From Clostridia bacterium (GTDB lineage Bacteria > Bacillota > Clostridia > Christensenellales > Borkfalkiaceae): 45,097 nt of DNA. Shown one piece after another: positions 16,383 to 24,382 of the stretch. The position numbers and the translations under genes are program-made. Numbering within the stretch: the first letter of the stretch is position 1; each line of letters starts with the position of its first letter. The stretch is taken from the NCBI GenBank assembly GCA_021204625.1, contig JAJPZA010000121.1:1-45097 (forward strand), in the 5' to 3' direction. Below the pieces are notes generated by a model. It ran no database searches. It was given only the letters and a program-made list of their open reading frames with translations, and had not been told where the DNA came from.

Positions 16383-16427
16383 TGAAACGCCTGCGAATAT
16401 AGGCGTTCTTAGGCGGAGGGCACGGCA

Positions 16428-17183
16428 ATGAAAGACAGCAAAGGAAAGTGGGAGCCGGATGATTTTGACCTTGAGACAACTACCATATGGGACTTTCCAA
16501 CCCGCGGGTCATGGGCCACACATGACGCAAAATGGAGAGGCAACTGGAGCCCGTATATACCAAGGAATGTAATCTTAAGATACTCACAGGAAGGAGACCT
16601 TGTTCTGGACCAGTTTGCAGGCGGAGGAACCACGCTTGTGGAGGCTAAGCTGTTGAACAGGGATATTATAGGCGTGGACGTCAATGACGCGGCCCTTGCC
16701 AGATGCCGCGAGAAGACGGACTTTGACTCCGGCCGCCCGCAGGGGAAGGTTACAATCCAGAAGGGAGACGCGCGCCATCTGGATTTCATCCGCGATGAGA
16801 GCGTGGACCTTATCTGCACCCATCCGCCGTATGCGGATATCATCCATTACAGCGAGGGCATGGACATCCCGGAAGATCTTTCCAATCTTGCCGTGCCGGA
16901 ATTCCTGGAGCAGATGAAACTTGTGGCCGCGGAATGCTTCCGGATATTAAAGCCCGGGAAATTCTGCGCCATCCTGATAGGAGACACCCGCAAGAAGGGG
17001 CATGTGATACCTCTGGGTTTTGAAGTGTTCAAGATCTTCAAGACGGCAGGCTTTGCGTCCAAGGAGATCATCATAAAGGAGCAGCACAATTGCCGGGCCA
17101 CAGGGTACTGGAAGACCAACAGCGTGAAGTACAATTTCCTGCTTTTGGCGCATGAGTACCTTTATATCTTCCATAAGCAGTAG
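16428..17183 (+). CDS. DNA methyltransferase, amino-group (N4-cytosine or N6-adenine) type
   Basis: This 251-aa SAM-dependent enzyme methylates an exocyclic amino group of a DNA base. Motif I, DQFAGGGTTLVEA (residues 61-73), binds SAM, followed by GVDVNDAAL. The catalytic motif IV is THPPYADIIHYS (131-142), a variant of the usual (D/N/S)PPY. The N-terminal TTIWDFPTRGSWATHDAKWRG resembles a family of small methylases found with and without restriction partners. The start at 16428 follows GGCGGAGGG. A cytosine-C5 methyltransferase lies 172 bp downstream. No endonuclease gene is visible on either side, so this may be a solitary or regulatory methylase. The target site cannot be read from the sequence; the GATC cluster in its promoter makes a GATC-containing site worth testing. 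Confidence 0.85.
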   Translation: MKDSKGKWEPDDFDLETTTIWDFPTRGSWATHDAKWRGNWSPYIPRNVILRYSQEGDLVLDQFAGGGTTLVEAKLLNRDIIGVDVNDAALARCREKTDFDSGRPQGKVTIQKGDARHLDFIRDESVDLICTHPPYADIIHYSEGMDIPEDLSNLAVPEFLEQMKLVAAECFRILKPGKFCAILIGDTRKKGHVIPLGFEVFKIFKTAGFASKEIIIKEQHNCRATGYWKTNSVKYNFLLLAHEYLYIFHKQ

Positions 17184-17355
17184 TGGCGTGTATTTTTGCA
17201 TAAAAACATGCCGCTTTGGCGTGCTGTTTATTAGAAAAAGGCGACATATATTCGTTTAGAGGAAGAATTGCAGATCAGACAATAATAATTTCGATCCCAA
17301 TCACTGCAATCCGGATCATCATTGAACTTATATCCAATGATGGGGGTTGCAGGGA

Positions 17356-18573
17356 ATGCAAAAGAAGATCTGCGAGCTCTTCGCCGGAGTGGGAGGATTC
17401 CGGCTGGGGCTGGAAAGGCTGCGTTCCGGCTGGGAGACTGTATGGTTTTCCCAATGGGAGCCAGGAGCAAAAAAGCAGTGGGCGCATGAGTGTTATGTGA
17501 GTCATTTCGGGGATTTGCCGGACATGAACGGAGAGTATCATACTGGGGAGGACATAGGCACTGTGGATAAGGCCGATATACCGGACCATAATCTGCTTGT
17601 GGGAGGATTCCCTTGCCAGGATTACAGCGTGGCCGGTCTGCGCGCGGATTCCAAGGGAATAGAGGGGAAGAAGGGAGTTCTGTGGTGGCAGATAATTGAA
17701 GTGCTTTCCGCCAAGAAGACCCCGTTCTGTCTCTTTGAAAACGTGGACAGGCTTCTCAAGTCTCCTGGAAAGCAGAGGGGCAGGGATTTCGGCATCATGC
17801 TCTCCTGCCTGGATTCTCTGGATTATTCCGCAGAGTGGCGTGTGGTAAATGCCGCCGTGTATGGGGCTGCACAGCGCAGAAAAAGGGTCTTCATCTTCGC
17901 ATACAGAAATGGTACCGATTACGCCCGCAAAATTGAGAACATTCCTGCAGAGAGTATCATTTCCCGGCAGGGATTCATGGCCAGATCCTTTCCAGTAAAA
18001 GAGATACATGGCCTTGCCAGCACGGCTGTCCCCATGGACCTCTATGAAATTTCGGAGAGTTTCTTATATGATTTCAAATCAGCCGGATACATGCACTGCG
18101 GCGTGGTATATACGGCCAATGTCACAGAACTTGGCACGCAGGCCATCCCCCTGGGAGATATTCTGGAAAAACATGCAGACCCAAAATATACCGTCTCAGG
18201 AGAACGCCTGGAAAAGTGGAAATATCTCAAGGGAGCGAAGAAGATTCCAAGGATATCCGCCGGCGGGCATGAGTATTTCTATTCCGAAGGGCCTATAGCA
18301 TTCCCGGATCCATGGGACCAGCCCGGAAGGACAATTCTCACAAGCGAGGGGACAATGAACAGAAGCTCTCATGTGGTTCAGGATCCCGGGTTCGGCGTCC
18401 TGCGGACGCTTACGCCGGTGGAGGCGGAAAGGCTTCAGGGCTTTGATGACAACTGGACCAATACCGGCATGCCGGAGCGTATGCGTTTCTTCTGCATGGG
18501 CAATGCCCTCGTGGTGCCTATGATAACGATGATGGGCAGGACCCTGGATGATATCTTTGCCAAGGAGCCATGA
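17356..18573 (+). CDS. DNA (cytosine-5)-methyltransferase
   Basis: This 405-aa enzyme transfers a methyl group from SAM to C5 of cytosine in DNA. All major motifs are present in order: I (CELFAGVGGFRLGLE, near residues 5-19), IV (GGFPCQDYS, catalytic Cys87), VI (FENVDRLL), VIII (QRRKRVFIFA), a target recognition region (about 180-330), IX (RTLTPVEAERLQGF) and X (GNALVVPM). ATG at 17356 is preferred to TTG at 17347 because the G run at 17342-17346 is too close to the TTG. The upstream gap of 172 bp holds GATC sites at 17273, 17293 and 17314, so it may have its own regulated promoter. No restriction enzyme adjoins it. A terminator follows directly. Confidence 0.95.
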   Translation: MQKKICELFAGVGGFRLGLERLRSGWETVWFSQWEPGAKKQWAHECYVSHFGDLPDMNGEYHTGEDIGTVDKADIPDHNLLVGGFPCQDYSVAGLRADSKGIEGKKGVLWWQIIEVLSAKKTPFCLFENVDRLLKSPGKQRGRDFGIMLSCLDSLDYSAEWRVVNAAVYGAAQRRKRVFIFAYRNGTDYARKIENIPAESIISRQGFMARSFPVKEIHGLASTAVPMDLYEISESFLYDFKSAGYMHCGVVYTANVTELGTQAIPLGDILEKHADPKYTVSGERLEKWKYLKGAKKIPRISAGGHEYFYSEGPIAFPDPWDQPGRTILTSEGTMNRSSHVVQDPGFGVLRTLTPVEAERLQGFDDNWTNTGMPERMRFFCMGNALVVPMITMMGRTLDDIFAKEP

Positions 18574-18588
18574 TAATTTGCAATATAG

Positions 18589-18618
18589 AAGCAGCCGTCC
18601 GGAAGGGCGGCTGCTTTG
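18589..18618 (+). terminator. Intrinsic terminator after the C5 methyltransferase
   Basis: A 12-bp stem (AAGCAGCCGTCC with GGGCGGCTGCTT, one T-G pair) with loop GGAA ends in TTT. Confidence 0.85.
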
Positions 18619-18678
18619 GTAACATGAAATGGTGAAAAACCATCCTCAATCGTACATATTATAGGGGCAAACGGCTTT

Positions 18679-19020
18679 TTAATTGAAGTCATTAAAGAGT
18701 ATCTTAATCTTATACTTGCCGACGGCAAGCTGGATAAATTCGTCTACTGTCCCATGCCACTCCTTAAGAAATGTCTCCGGCTCTTCCTTGGAGCCGAAGT
18801 TATACGGGTGCTTTTCCGGTTCAAAAATTCATTCGAAGTATCTGTCGAACCTCTCCTGCAGATGTCGGAATTTCTCATACAGCTCCGGATGGGTCCGGAA
18901 CTCCTCTATCTCATCGTCTCGCGCAAAAACACTGTCTGCCGTGAAGCCCTCTACAGGGAAGCAGAAGTAGTCTAACAGGATGCATATCTTGGTTGCTTTT
19001 TTGAGCTCAGGCGCTGTCAT
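18679..19020 (-). pseudogene. Small unknown gene broken by an in-frame TGA
   Basis: The frame starts at 19020 (MTAPELKKATKIC) after a strong AAAGGAGG and runs 63 codons to a TGA at 18829-18831. The same frame then continues for 49 more codons (IFEPEKHPYNF to KILFNDFN) to a stop at 18679. Both halves align with the intact paralogue just upstream at 19070-19384: HPELYEKFRHLQERFDRYF matches HPDLYDRFASLQRRYDDLF, and EFIQLAVGKYKI matches EFIRTAGGRYKI. So this is a recent duplicate with a nonsense mutation, or less likely a recoded TGA. TGA is a normal stop in neighbouring genes. The truncated 63-aa product could still be made. The function is unknown. Confidence 0.75.
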
Positions 19021-19069
19021 GGCGGGCCTCCTTTATCGTGTATTGTGCATATTCTATGGGCAAAGCTCT

Positions 19070-19384
19070 TCAGAGCGGGTCCATGTCATTTTGGATCTTG
19101 TATCTGCCGCCGGCTGTCCGGATGAACTCCTGCATGGCCTCGTCTGCGTCCTTTTCAAAGGCCTGCCTGGCTTCCTCGGACCGGAATCCTGCATATCCAA
19201 ACTCTGTGGGGGAGTTAATGAACAGGTCATCGTATCTTCGCTGCAGGCTTGCGAACCTGTCATAAAGGTCCGGATGGGTCTTAAACTCTTCAACTTCCTC
19301 AACAGGCACATAATGGCCGTTTTCATCATAAGCCCACACAGGGAAGTCATAATATTCCCAGAGGAATCGTATGGTAGTAATCAT
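19070..19384 (-). CDS. Small unknown protein, intact paralogue
   Basis: This 104-aa soluble, acidic protein has no function I recognise. It begins MITTIRFLWEYYDFPVWAYDENG, then has a helical core VEEFKTHPDLYDRFASLQRRYDDLF, and ends in a helix with EEARQAFEKDADEAMQEFIRTAGGRYKI. AAAGGAGG precedes the ATG at 19384. A broken paralogue follows 49 bp downstream, so the two probably formed a tandem-duplicate operon. The (E)EFxTHPxLYxxFxxLQxRxDxxF pattern shared by the two copies is the best handle for finding relatives. The genes sit between the methyltransferases and metG, transcribed against both. Confidence 0.7.
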   Translation of the reverse strand: MITTIRFLWEYYDFPVWAYDENGHYVPVEEVEEFKTHPDLYDRFASLQRRYDDLFINSPTEFGYAGFRSEEARQAFEKDADEAMQEFIRTAGGRYKIQNDMDPL

Positions 19385-19656
19385 GACGGGCCTCCTTTAT
19401 GCTTTTGCTGGCGTGTCATATGCGCCGGGCAGAGTGCCAAAATCTCCTGGAACGGCGTCTTTTTATTGCTTTTATCTTCTTAATGCGTTAAAATTACACA
19501 CAGACGCTGGGGGCTGGTGTACGGCCCTTGGGCAGGTCATGTACAGGATATCATGAGAGGCAGGCTCCGGCACGGAAATTTTCCTGCGGAAAGTCCGGGC
19601 TCTTCGGAGATAAATAGCAGCCGCCGGCGGAAGAGGAAGGCGGCGGGGGAGGCAGC

Positions 19657-21651
19657 ATGAAAGAGAAGTATTATATTACCACAGCCATTACGTATACGTC
19701 CGGCAAGCCGCATATAGGCAACACGTACGAGATCATACTTTCAGACTCAATCGCAAGATTCAAAAGACTTCAGGGGTATGACGTGCGCTTCCAGACCGGA
19801 ACGGATGAGCACGGGCTCAAGATAGAGCAGAAGGCTGCGGAAAAGGGCATGCAGCCCAAGGAGTTCGTGGACGGAATCGTGGATGTCATAAAGGGCATCT
19901 GGGACAGGATGAACATAAGCTATGACAGGTTCATGAGGACCACGGACTCGGACCATGAGAAGATTGTCCAGAAGATGTTCCGCAAGTTCTATGACCAGGG
20001 CGACATATACAAGAGCGTGTATGAGGGATGGTACTGCACTCCGTGCGAGAGCTTCTGGACGGAGAGCCAGCTTGTAAACGGCAAGTGCCCGGACTGCGGC
20101 AGAGATGTAAAGCTCGCAAAGGAGGAAACCTATTTCTTCCGCATGAGCAAGTACGCCCCGGCCTTGGTCAAGCATATCTTAACCCATCCCAGGTTCATAC
20201 TGCCGGCCCTTCGCAAGAACGAGATGATGAACAACTTCCTGCTTGCGGATGAGTTCGTGGGGAAGTCGGACGCAGAGCTTCTGGAAGCCTGCGAGAGAGG
20301 GACCATAAAGTGCAAGCTGCAGGATCTGTGCGTGTCCAGGTCCACGTTCAAATGGGGCATACCCGTGGACTTTGACCCCAAGCACGTGGTGTACGTATGG
20401 CTGGATGCACTCACCAATTATATAACCGGTCTTGGGTATGACCCGGACGGGCCTTCGGAGATGTACAAAAGGTACTGGCCGGCCAATGTGCATGTAATCG
20501 GAAAGGACATAGTCCGTTTCCACACTATATACTGGCCCATCTTCCTGATAGCTCTCGGGGAGCCCATCCCGGAGACGGTGTTCGGCCATCCCTGGCTCCT
20601 GCAGGGCGGGGACAAGATGTCCAAGTCCAAGGGCAACGTCATATATGCGGACGATCTCGCGGATATATACGGAGTGGATGCCACAAGATACTTCGTTCTC
20701 CATGAGATGCCGTATTCGGATGACGGCATAATAACATGGGAGCTCATGACGGAGCGCTGCAACTCAGACCTCGCCAATATCCTGGGCAACCTCGTGAAGA
20801 GGACAGTCACAATGGCCGACAAGTATTTCGGCGGCACCGTCCGGAAGACTGCCACAGACCATCCGGAGGACAAGGAGCTTGCAGCCGTTGCGGAAGGCAC
20901 GAGAGACAAGGTTGCCGCCAAGATGGAGGACTTCCGCGTGGCGGATTCCCTGGACGCTCTCTGGGCGCTTCTTCGCAGGGCGAACAAGTACATAGATGAG
21001 ACGGAACCCTGGATTCTTGCAAGGAACCCGGAGAATATGGAACGCCTGGAAGGGGTTGTATACAACCTGCTCTCTGCAATAGAGATAGGAGCCACTCTTC
21101 TGAAGCCCTTCATGCCGGATTCCTCAGACAAAATCCTTACAGAGATTGGCGGAACGGAGAGGGAATGGGACACCCTCGCAACATTCGCATACAAGGATCA
21201 GTACACAGTTTCCAAAGAGCCCGCAACGCTCTTTGACAGGCTTAACCATAAGGACATACAGCCCAGAATAGACAAGATTTCCGCAGCCCAGATTGCGGCC
21301 GCCGCTCCACAGAAGCCCATAAAGGACCAGATCACAATAGATGACTTTGCCAAGATAGACATGCGTGTGGGCAAGGTTGTGGCCTGCGAGCCTGTCAAGA
21401 AGTCCAGGCTTCTGCATGAGACCATAGATATCGGCGGAGGCAAGTGCATCTCCGTCCTTTCCGGCATAGCACAGCATTACACTGCCGCCGAGATGGTAGG
21501 GAAGAGCGTTGTCGTGGTTGTAAACCTTCCTCCGAGAGAGATGAAGGGCCTTGTGTCCGAAGGCATGATAATATGCGCCGAAGGCCCGGACGGAACCCTT
21601 TCAGTGGTTGCCCCGGAGAAAGACCTTCCCACAGGGAGCACGCTGTCTTGA
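19657..21651 (+). CDS. metG: Methionyl-tRNA synthetase
   Basis: MetG charges elongator and initiator tRNA-Met with methionine. Class I motifs are present: HIGN at residues 19-22 and KMSKS at 320-324. A zinc knuckle pairs Cys127/Cys130 with Cys144/Cys147. The anticodon-binding helical domain follows. From about residue 555 the C-terminal EMAP/Arc1p-like tRNA-binding domain (DFAKIDMRVGKVVACEPVKKSRLL to ENDs around LPTGSTLS) supports dimerisation and tRNA binding. The length of 664 aa is standard for the two-domain form. The start follows a GGGGGAGG site. I saw no T-box or SAM riboswitch in the leader. The stop overlaps the tatD start (TTGA), and rsmA lies beyond, an order common in Firmicutes. 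Confidence 0.96.
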   Translation: MKEKYYITTAITYTSGKPHIGNTYEIILSDSIARFKRLQGYDVRFQTGTDEHGLKIEQKAAEKGMQPKEFVDGIVDVIKGIWDRMNISYDRFMRTTDSDHEKIVQKMFRKFYDQGDIYKSVYEGWYCTPCESFWTESQLVNGKCPDCGRDVKLAKEETYFFRMSKYAPALVKHILTHPRFILPALRKNEMMNNFLLADEFVGKSDAELLEACERGTIKCKLQDLCVSRSTFKWGIPVDFDPKHVVYVWLDALTNYITGLGYDPDGPSEMYKRYWPANVHVIGKDIVRFHTIYWPIFLIALGEPIPETVFGHPWLLQGGDKMSKSKGNVIYADDLADIYGVDATRYFVLHEMPYSDDGIITWELMTERCNSDLANILGNLVKRTVTMADKYFGGTVRKTATDHPEDKELAAVAEGTRDKVAAKMEDFRVADSLDALWALLRRANKYIDETEPWILARNPENMERLEGVVYNLLSAIEIGATLLKPFMPDSSDKILTEIGGTEREWDTLATFAYKDQYTVSKEPATLFDRLNHKDIQPRIDKISAAQIAAAAPQKPIKDQITIDDFAKIDMRVGKVVACEPVKKSRLLHETIDIGGGKCISVLSGIAQHYTAAEMVGKSVVVVVNLPPREMKGLVSEGMIICAEGPDGTLSVVAPEKDLPTGSTLS

Positions 21652-22430
21652 GATACATAGACGTACACTGTCATCTGGACGGAGACTGCTACGGAAACAT
21701 GGATGACCTCTTTTCCCGTCTTGCGGACGCAGGCGTGGAAAAGGTAATAGCCGCTGGCTATGACCTCGCCACATCCGAGCTCTTCTCCGGGTATGCAGAC
21801 AAATATCCCGCCTGTTACTTCACGGCGGGATTTCATCCTACGGAGCTTTCCAAATACCGTGAGGGAGATCTCACACGCATAGCGGAAATCTCCAGACATC
21901 CCAAGTGCGTTGCCATAGGGGAGATAGGCTTGGATTACCATTATCCGGACACAACGGACAAGCCTCTGGAAAAGGAGATGTTCGTGCGCCAGCTGGAGCT
22001 CGCGGACTCTCTTGGCATGCCCATCCAGATCCATTCCAGAGACTGCGCGGAGGATATGCTCACCATCCTCCAGGAGAACCAGGACAAGCTCTCGCACGGC
22101 GTGCTCATGCACTGCTATTCCCATTCCCCGGAGATTGCCGCCATTCTGGAAAAGATGGGGCTGTATTTTTCCTTCGGCGGCACAAGCACCTACTCCGGTT
22201 CCAAGAAGCCCAGGAGAAGCCTCAAGGCTATACAAATGGCCCGTCTCATGACAGAGACGGACAGCCCGTATCTGGCCCCTGCATCACAGCACGGCGTATT
22301 CCCCAATACGCCCTTGAATATCCCGGAAATAGCCGCCAACATGGCAGCCCTCAAGGAGGTCTCTTTAGAGGTCATGACAGAGACCGTCTGGGCCAACGCG
22401 CACCGTCTCTTCCCCAAGCTTAACAATTAA
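21648..22430 (+). CDS. tatD: TatD family metal-dependent hydrolase
   Basis: TatD-family proteins are metal-dependent nucleases (3'-5' DNase or D-aminoacyl-tRNA deacylase activities are reported). The TIM-barrel metal ligands are visible: His7 and His9 in DVHCHLDG, Glu92 in GEIGLDYHY, His129 in QIHSRD, His155 in MHCYSHS and Asp205 in TETDSPYLAP. The protein has 260 aa, the normal length. Translation starts at TTG 21648, which overlaps the metG stop (TTGA); AGGGAG lies 9 nt upstream. No ATG fits. The position between metG and rsmA is typical for Firmicutes. Confidence 0.92.
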   Translation: MRYIDVHCHLDGDCYGNMDDLFSRLADAGVEKVIAAGYDLATSELFSGYADKYPACYFTAGFHPTELSKYREGDLTRIAEISRHPKCVAIGEIGLDYHYPDTTDKPLEKEMFVRQLELADSLGMPIQIHSRDCAEDMLTILQENQDKLSHGVLMHCYSHSPEIAAILEKMGLYFSFGGTSTYSGSKKPRRSLKAIQMARLMTETDSPYLAPASQHGVFPNTPLNIPEIAANMAALKEVSLEVMTETVWANAHRLFPKLNN

Positions 22431-22556
22431 CGCCCGGCGTTAATCTGGCGCAATGCAGCGCATATGCGGCCTTGTACGAGGCCTGCAGAACAATCCTCCA
22501 AGCCAATACCCGCAGAGAGACAAAAAGCATAGAGATACAAAGGCGAGATTAAAGCG

Positions 22557-22592
22557 GGACATAAGCGAGACATAAGCGAGACATGATATCAT
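22557..22592. repeat. Short tandem repeat before rsmA
   Basis: GACATAAGCGA occurs twice in direct succession followed by a partial third copy (GACATGATATC). The tract then forms the palindrome CATGATATCATG, which runs into the rsmA start. It replaces any obvious ribosome binding site and may be a regulatory or slippage-prone tract. Confidence 0.6.
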
Positions 22593-23427
22593 GATGGACA
22601 ACGAGATATACGCTCTTTTGAAGGTGCACGGATTCACCTTCAAGAAGCGCCTCGGGCAGAACTTCATAACAGACAGGAGCCTTCTGGACAGCATTGTCTC
22701 TTTGGCAGGCGTTACGGAAGAGGACACCGTCCTTGAGATTGGCTGTGGGGCAGGCACCCTTACAAGGGCTCTGGCCGCAAAAGCCAGGAAAGTCATAACG
22801 TACGAGGTGGACCGCTCGCTGGAGCCCATAATCCGCGTCACGCTCATGCCGTACACAAACGTCCAGGTCATATACCAGGATTTTCTCAAGGCGGACATGG
22901 CAGCCCTTGAGGAGGGGCTGGACAGTTACAAAGTTGTGGCAAACCTTCCGTATTATCTCACAACGCCCCTAATATGCAAGGTTGTGGAAGAATCCCAAAA
23001 GTGCAGCTCCATAACCGTAATGGTGCAGAACGAGATGGCGGACCGCCTTTGCGGAGCCGCAGGCACCGCGGAATACGGAGCCATAACGGCCAACATTGCC
23101 CTGCGGGCAACCGTAGAGAAAATGCGTTTTGTGCCCCGTACTGTCTTCTATCCCATGCCGGACGTGGACAGCGCCGTAATACGCATAACCATGCAGGATG
23201 GGCGAATTCCCGTGAAGGACAAGGAGATGTACAAAAGGGCCGTCCGCGCGGCGTTCCTTTCCAGGCGCAAGACATACGCCAACAATCTCATGGCCGTCTT
23301 TAATCTTTCCAGAGAGACAGCGGAGGACCTGGTGCAGTCCGTCTGCGGCAACGCAAAAGCCCGCGGCGAGACCTTCTCCCCGGAGATGTTTGCTGCCATG
23401 GCGGACAGGCTTTCCGCCATCCTGTAA
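22591..23427 (+). CDS. rsmA: 16S rRNA dimethyladenosine transferase
   Basis: RsmA (KsgA) dimethylates two adjacent adenines in helix 45 of 16S rRNA late in 30S assembly. The sequence has KKRLGQNFITDRSLLDSI at residues 18-35, the SAM motif LEIGCGAGTLTRAL (48-61), the acidic YEVDR, the catalytic NLPYY at 118-122, and the C-terminal RRKTYANNL. The length of 278 aa is normal. Two ATGs stand in tandem at 22591 and 22594, and no Shine-Dalgarno is visible. The gene is probably cotranscribed with metG-tatD or driven from the repeat-bearing gap. Confidence 0.95.
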   Translation: MMDNEIYALLKVHGFTFKKRLGQNFITDRSLLDSIVSLAGVTEEDTVLEIGCGAGTLTRALAAKARKVITYEVDRSLEPIIRVTLMPYTNVQVIYQDFLKADMAALEEGLDSYKVVANLPYYLTTPLICKVVEESQKCSSITVMVQNEMADRLCGAAGTAEYGAITANIALRATVEKMRFVPRTVFYPMPDVDSAVIRITMQDGRIPVKDKEMYKRAVRAAFLSRRKTYANNLMAVFNLSRETAEDLVQSVCGNAKARGETFSPEMFAAMADRLSAIL

Positions 23428-23446
23428 TCCGTATGGTGAAAGGTGC

Positions 23447-23462
23447 GCGGGTGCGCACCCGC
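23447..23462. repeat. Perfect 16-bp palindrome
   Basis: GCGGGTGCGCACCCGC lies 20 bp after rsmA. It lacks a T run, so it could be a weak terminator or one of the dispersed palindromes of this chromosome. Confidence 0.5.
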
Positions 23463-23562
23463 ATGCGCAGTTTAAAGGGATATGGGAAGATGCAGGACTC
23501 TGGCAAAACAGTCTCCTGCGTGCAGCATGATCCATATGAAGAGACAACTTAAGAACATAAGA

Positions 23563-23590
23563 GAAAGGGCCCCTGCAACGGGGCCCTTTC
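23563..23590. terminator. Bidirectional terminator between convergent genes
   Basis: A perfect 11-bp stem (GAAAGGGCCCC with GGGGCCCTTTC) and a 6-nt loop lie between rsmA (plus) and the phospholipase-like gene (minus). Confidence 0.75.
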
Positions 23591-23644
23591 CAAGAAGGTA
23601 TGAACTGCAACAGTGCGAACTGTTGCGGGTAATCTGATGACGGG

Positions 23645-24382
23645 TCATTCTTCCGCGCGGCTTTCCGACGTCTCCGGCGTCCGGATGGTGTGCTCGCTGA
23701 AGCCTGTCTCAAACAGGGCCGGGTCTATGTCCCCGTCCAGCACCTGCTCCACGCAAAGCACGCCCTTTTGGATGGCCTGCTGCAGAGGTTCATGGAGGGA
23801 GTCAAAATCATAGCTTTTCACCCGGTATGTGTCTTTGCAGACTTTGTAAAAATGGTCCACATACTTGTCAAAGTCCTTCAGGCACTTCTCGGTGCCCTTC
23901 AGGGATGCCCTGTCATCAACAAGCGCAAGATTCTCATATATCTTCGGGGCTTTGGAAAGGATTACGTCCTTCGGCATCCTGTCGCGGGTGAGACCTAAAT
24001 CCTTGGAGATGAAAAGGCCTAAGTCGTTCTCAAACTTCATGTGGAAGGGGAACCTCTTGTGCCTTTCATCCTGGCACATGTATACGTACGGGTGCAGGAT
24101 GGAGTCCATGGCATAGTGCGTGGCAAATCCGGCAATGTAGGAGGGGTCTCCCTTCCCTTGTATGAAGGCATCAAAGAGCTCCGCAGGCTTTCTCGCATGA
24201 AGGCCGCGGCCAACATTGCTTGCGAAGAGGAAGGTTATGAAGCCGTTGTAAAAGAAATAGAGGTCCCCGCCCTGCGAGCCCAGAAGGTACAGGTCATGGT
24301 CCGTTATCCGCTCACGGTAGCTTTCCGGGAGCTTTTCATATATGGCGTCCGCCGCCATGTTGTGGGAAAAATAGTCCGGCAT
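23645..24382 (-). CDS. Zinc-dependent phospholipase C-like protein
   Basis: This 245-aa protein resembles the Zn_dep_PLPC (phospholipase C / S1-P1-like) helical fold. His7 in FSHNMAADAI, the GSQGGDLYFF segment (residues 35-44), HYAMDSILHPYVY with His89, Asp93 and His97, and FPFHMKFEND match the metal-ligand pattern of the family. No signal peptide is present, so the protein is probably cytoplasmic and its true substrate uncertain. Its ATG overlaps the stop of the glycosylase gene by 1 nt (TGATG), so the two are coupled on the minus strand. The acidic tail (TPETSESRAEE) is not conserved in character. Confidence 0.82.
   Translation of the reverse strand: MPDYFSHNMAADAIYEKLPESYRERITDHDLYLLGSQGGDLYFFYNGFITFLFASNVGRGLHARKPAELFDAFIQGKGDPSYIAGFATHYAMDSILHPYVYMCQDERHKRFPFHMKFENDLGLFISKDLGLTRDRMPKDVILSKAPKIYENLALVDDRASLKGTEKCLKDFDKYVDHFYKVCKDTYRVKSYDFDSLHEPLQQAIQKGVLCVEQVLDGDIDPALFETGFSEHTIRTPETSESRAEE

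Noticed and set aside
18829-18831. Selenocysteine at the in-frame TGA
   Set aside because: The intact paralogue has no Cys at the matching position and no insertion-element hairpin was recognised after the TGA.
19588-19602. GGAAAGTCCGGGCTC, resembling the conserved start of RNase P RNA
   Set aside because: Only the first core matches; metG begins 55 bp later, so there is no room for the rest of the RNA.
19385-19656. T-box or SAM riboswitch before metG
   Set aside because: Neither the T-box TGG-AC-GCG core nor the SAM-I core is present in the 270-nt leader.
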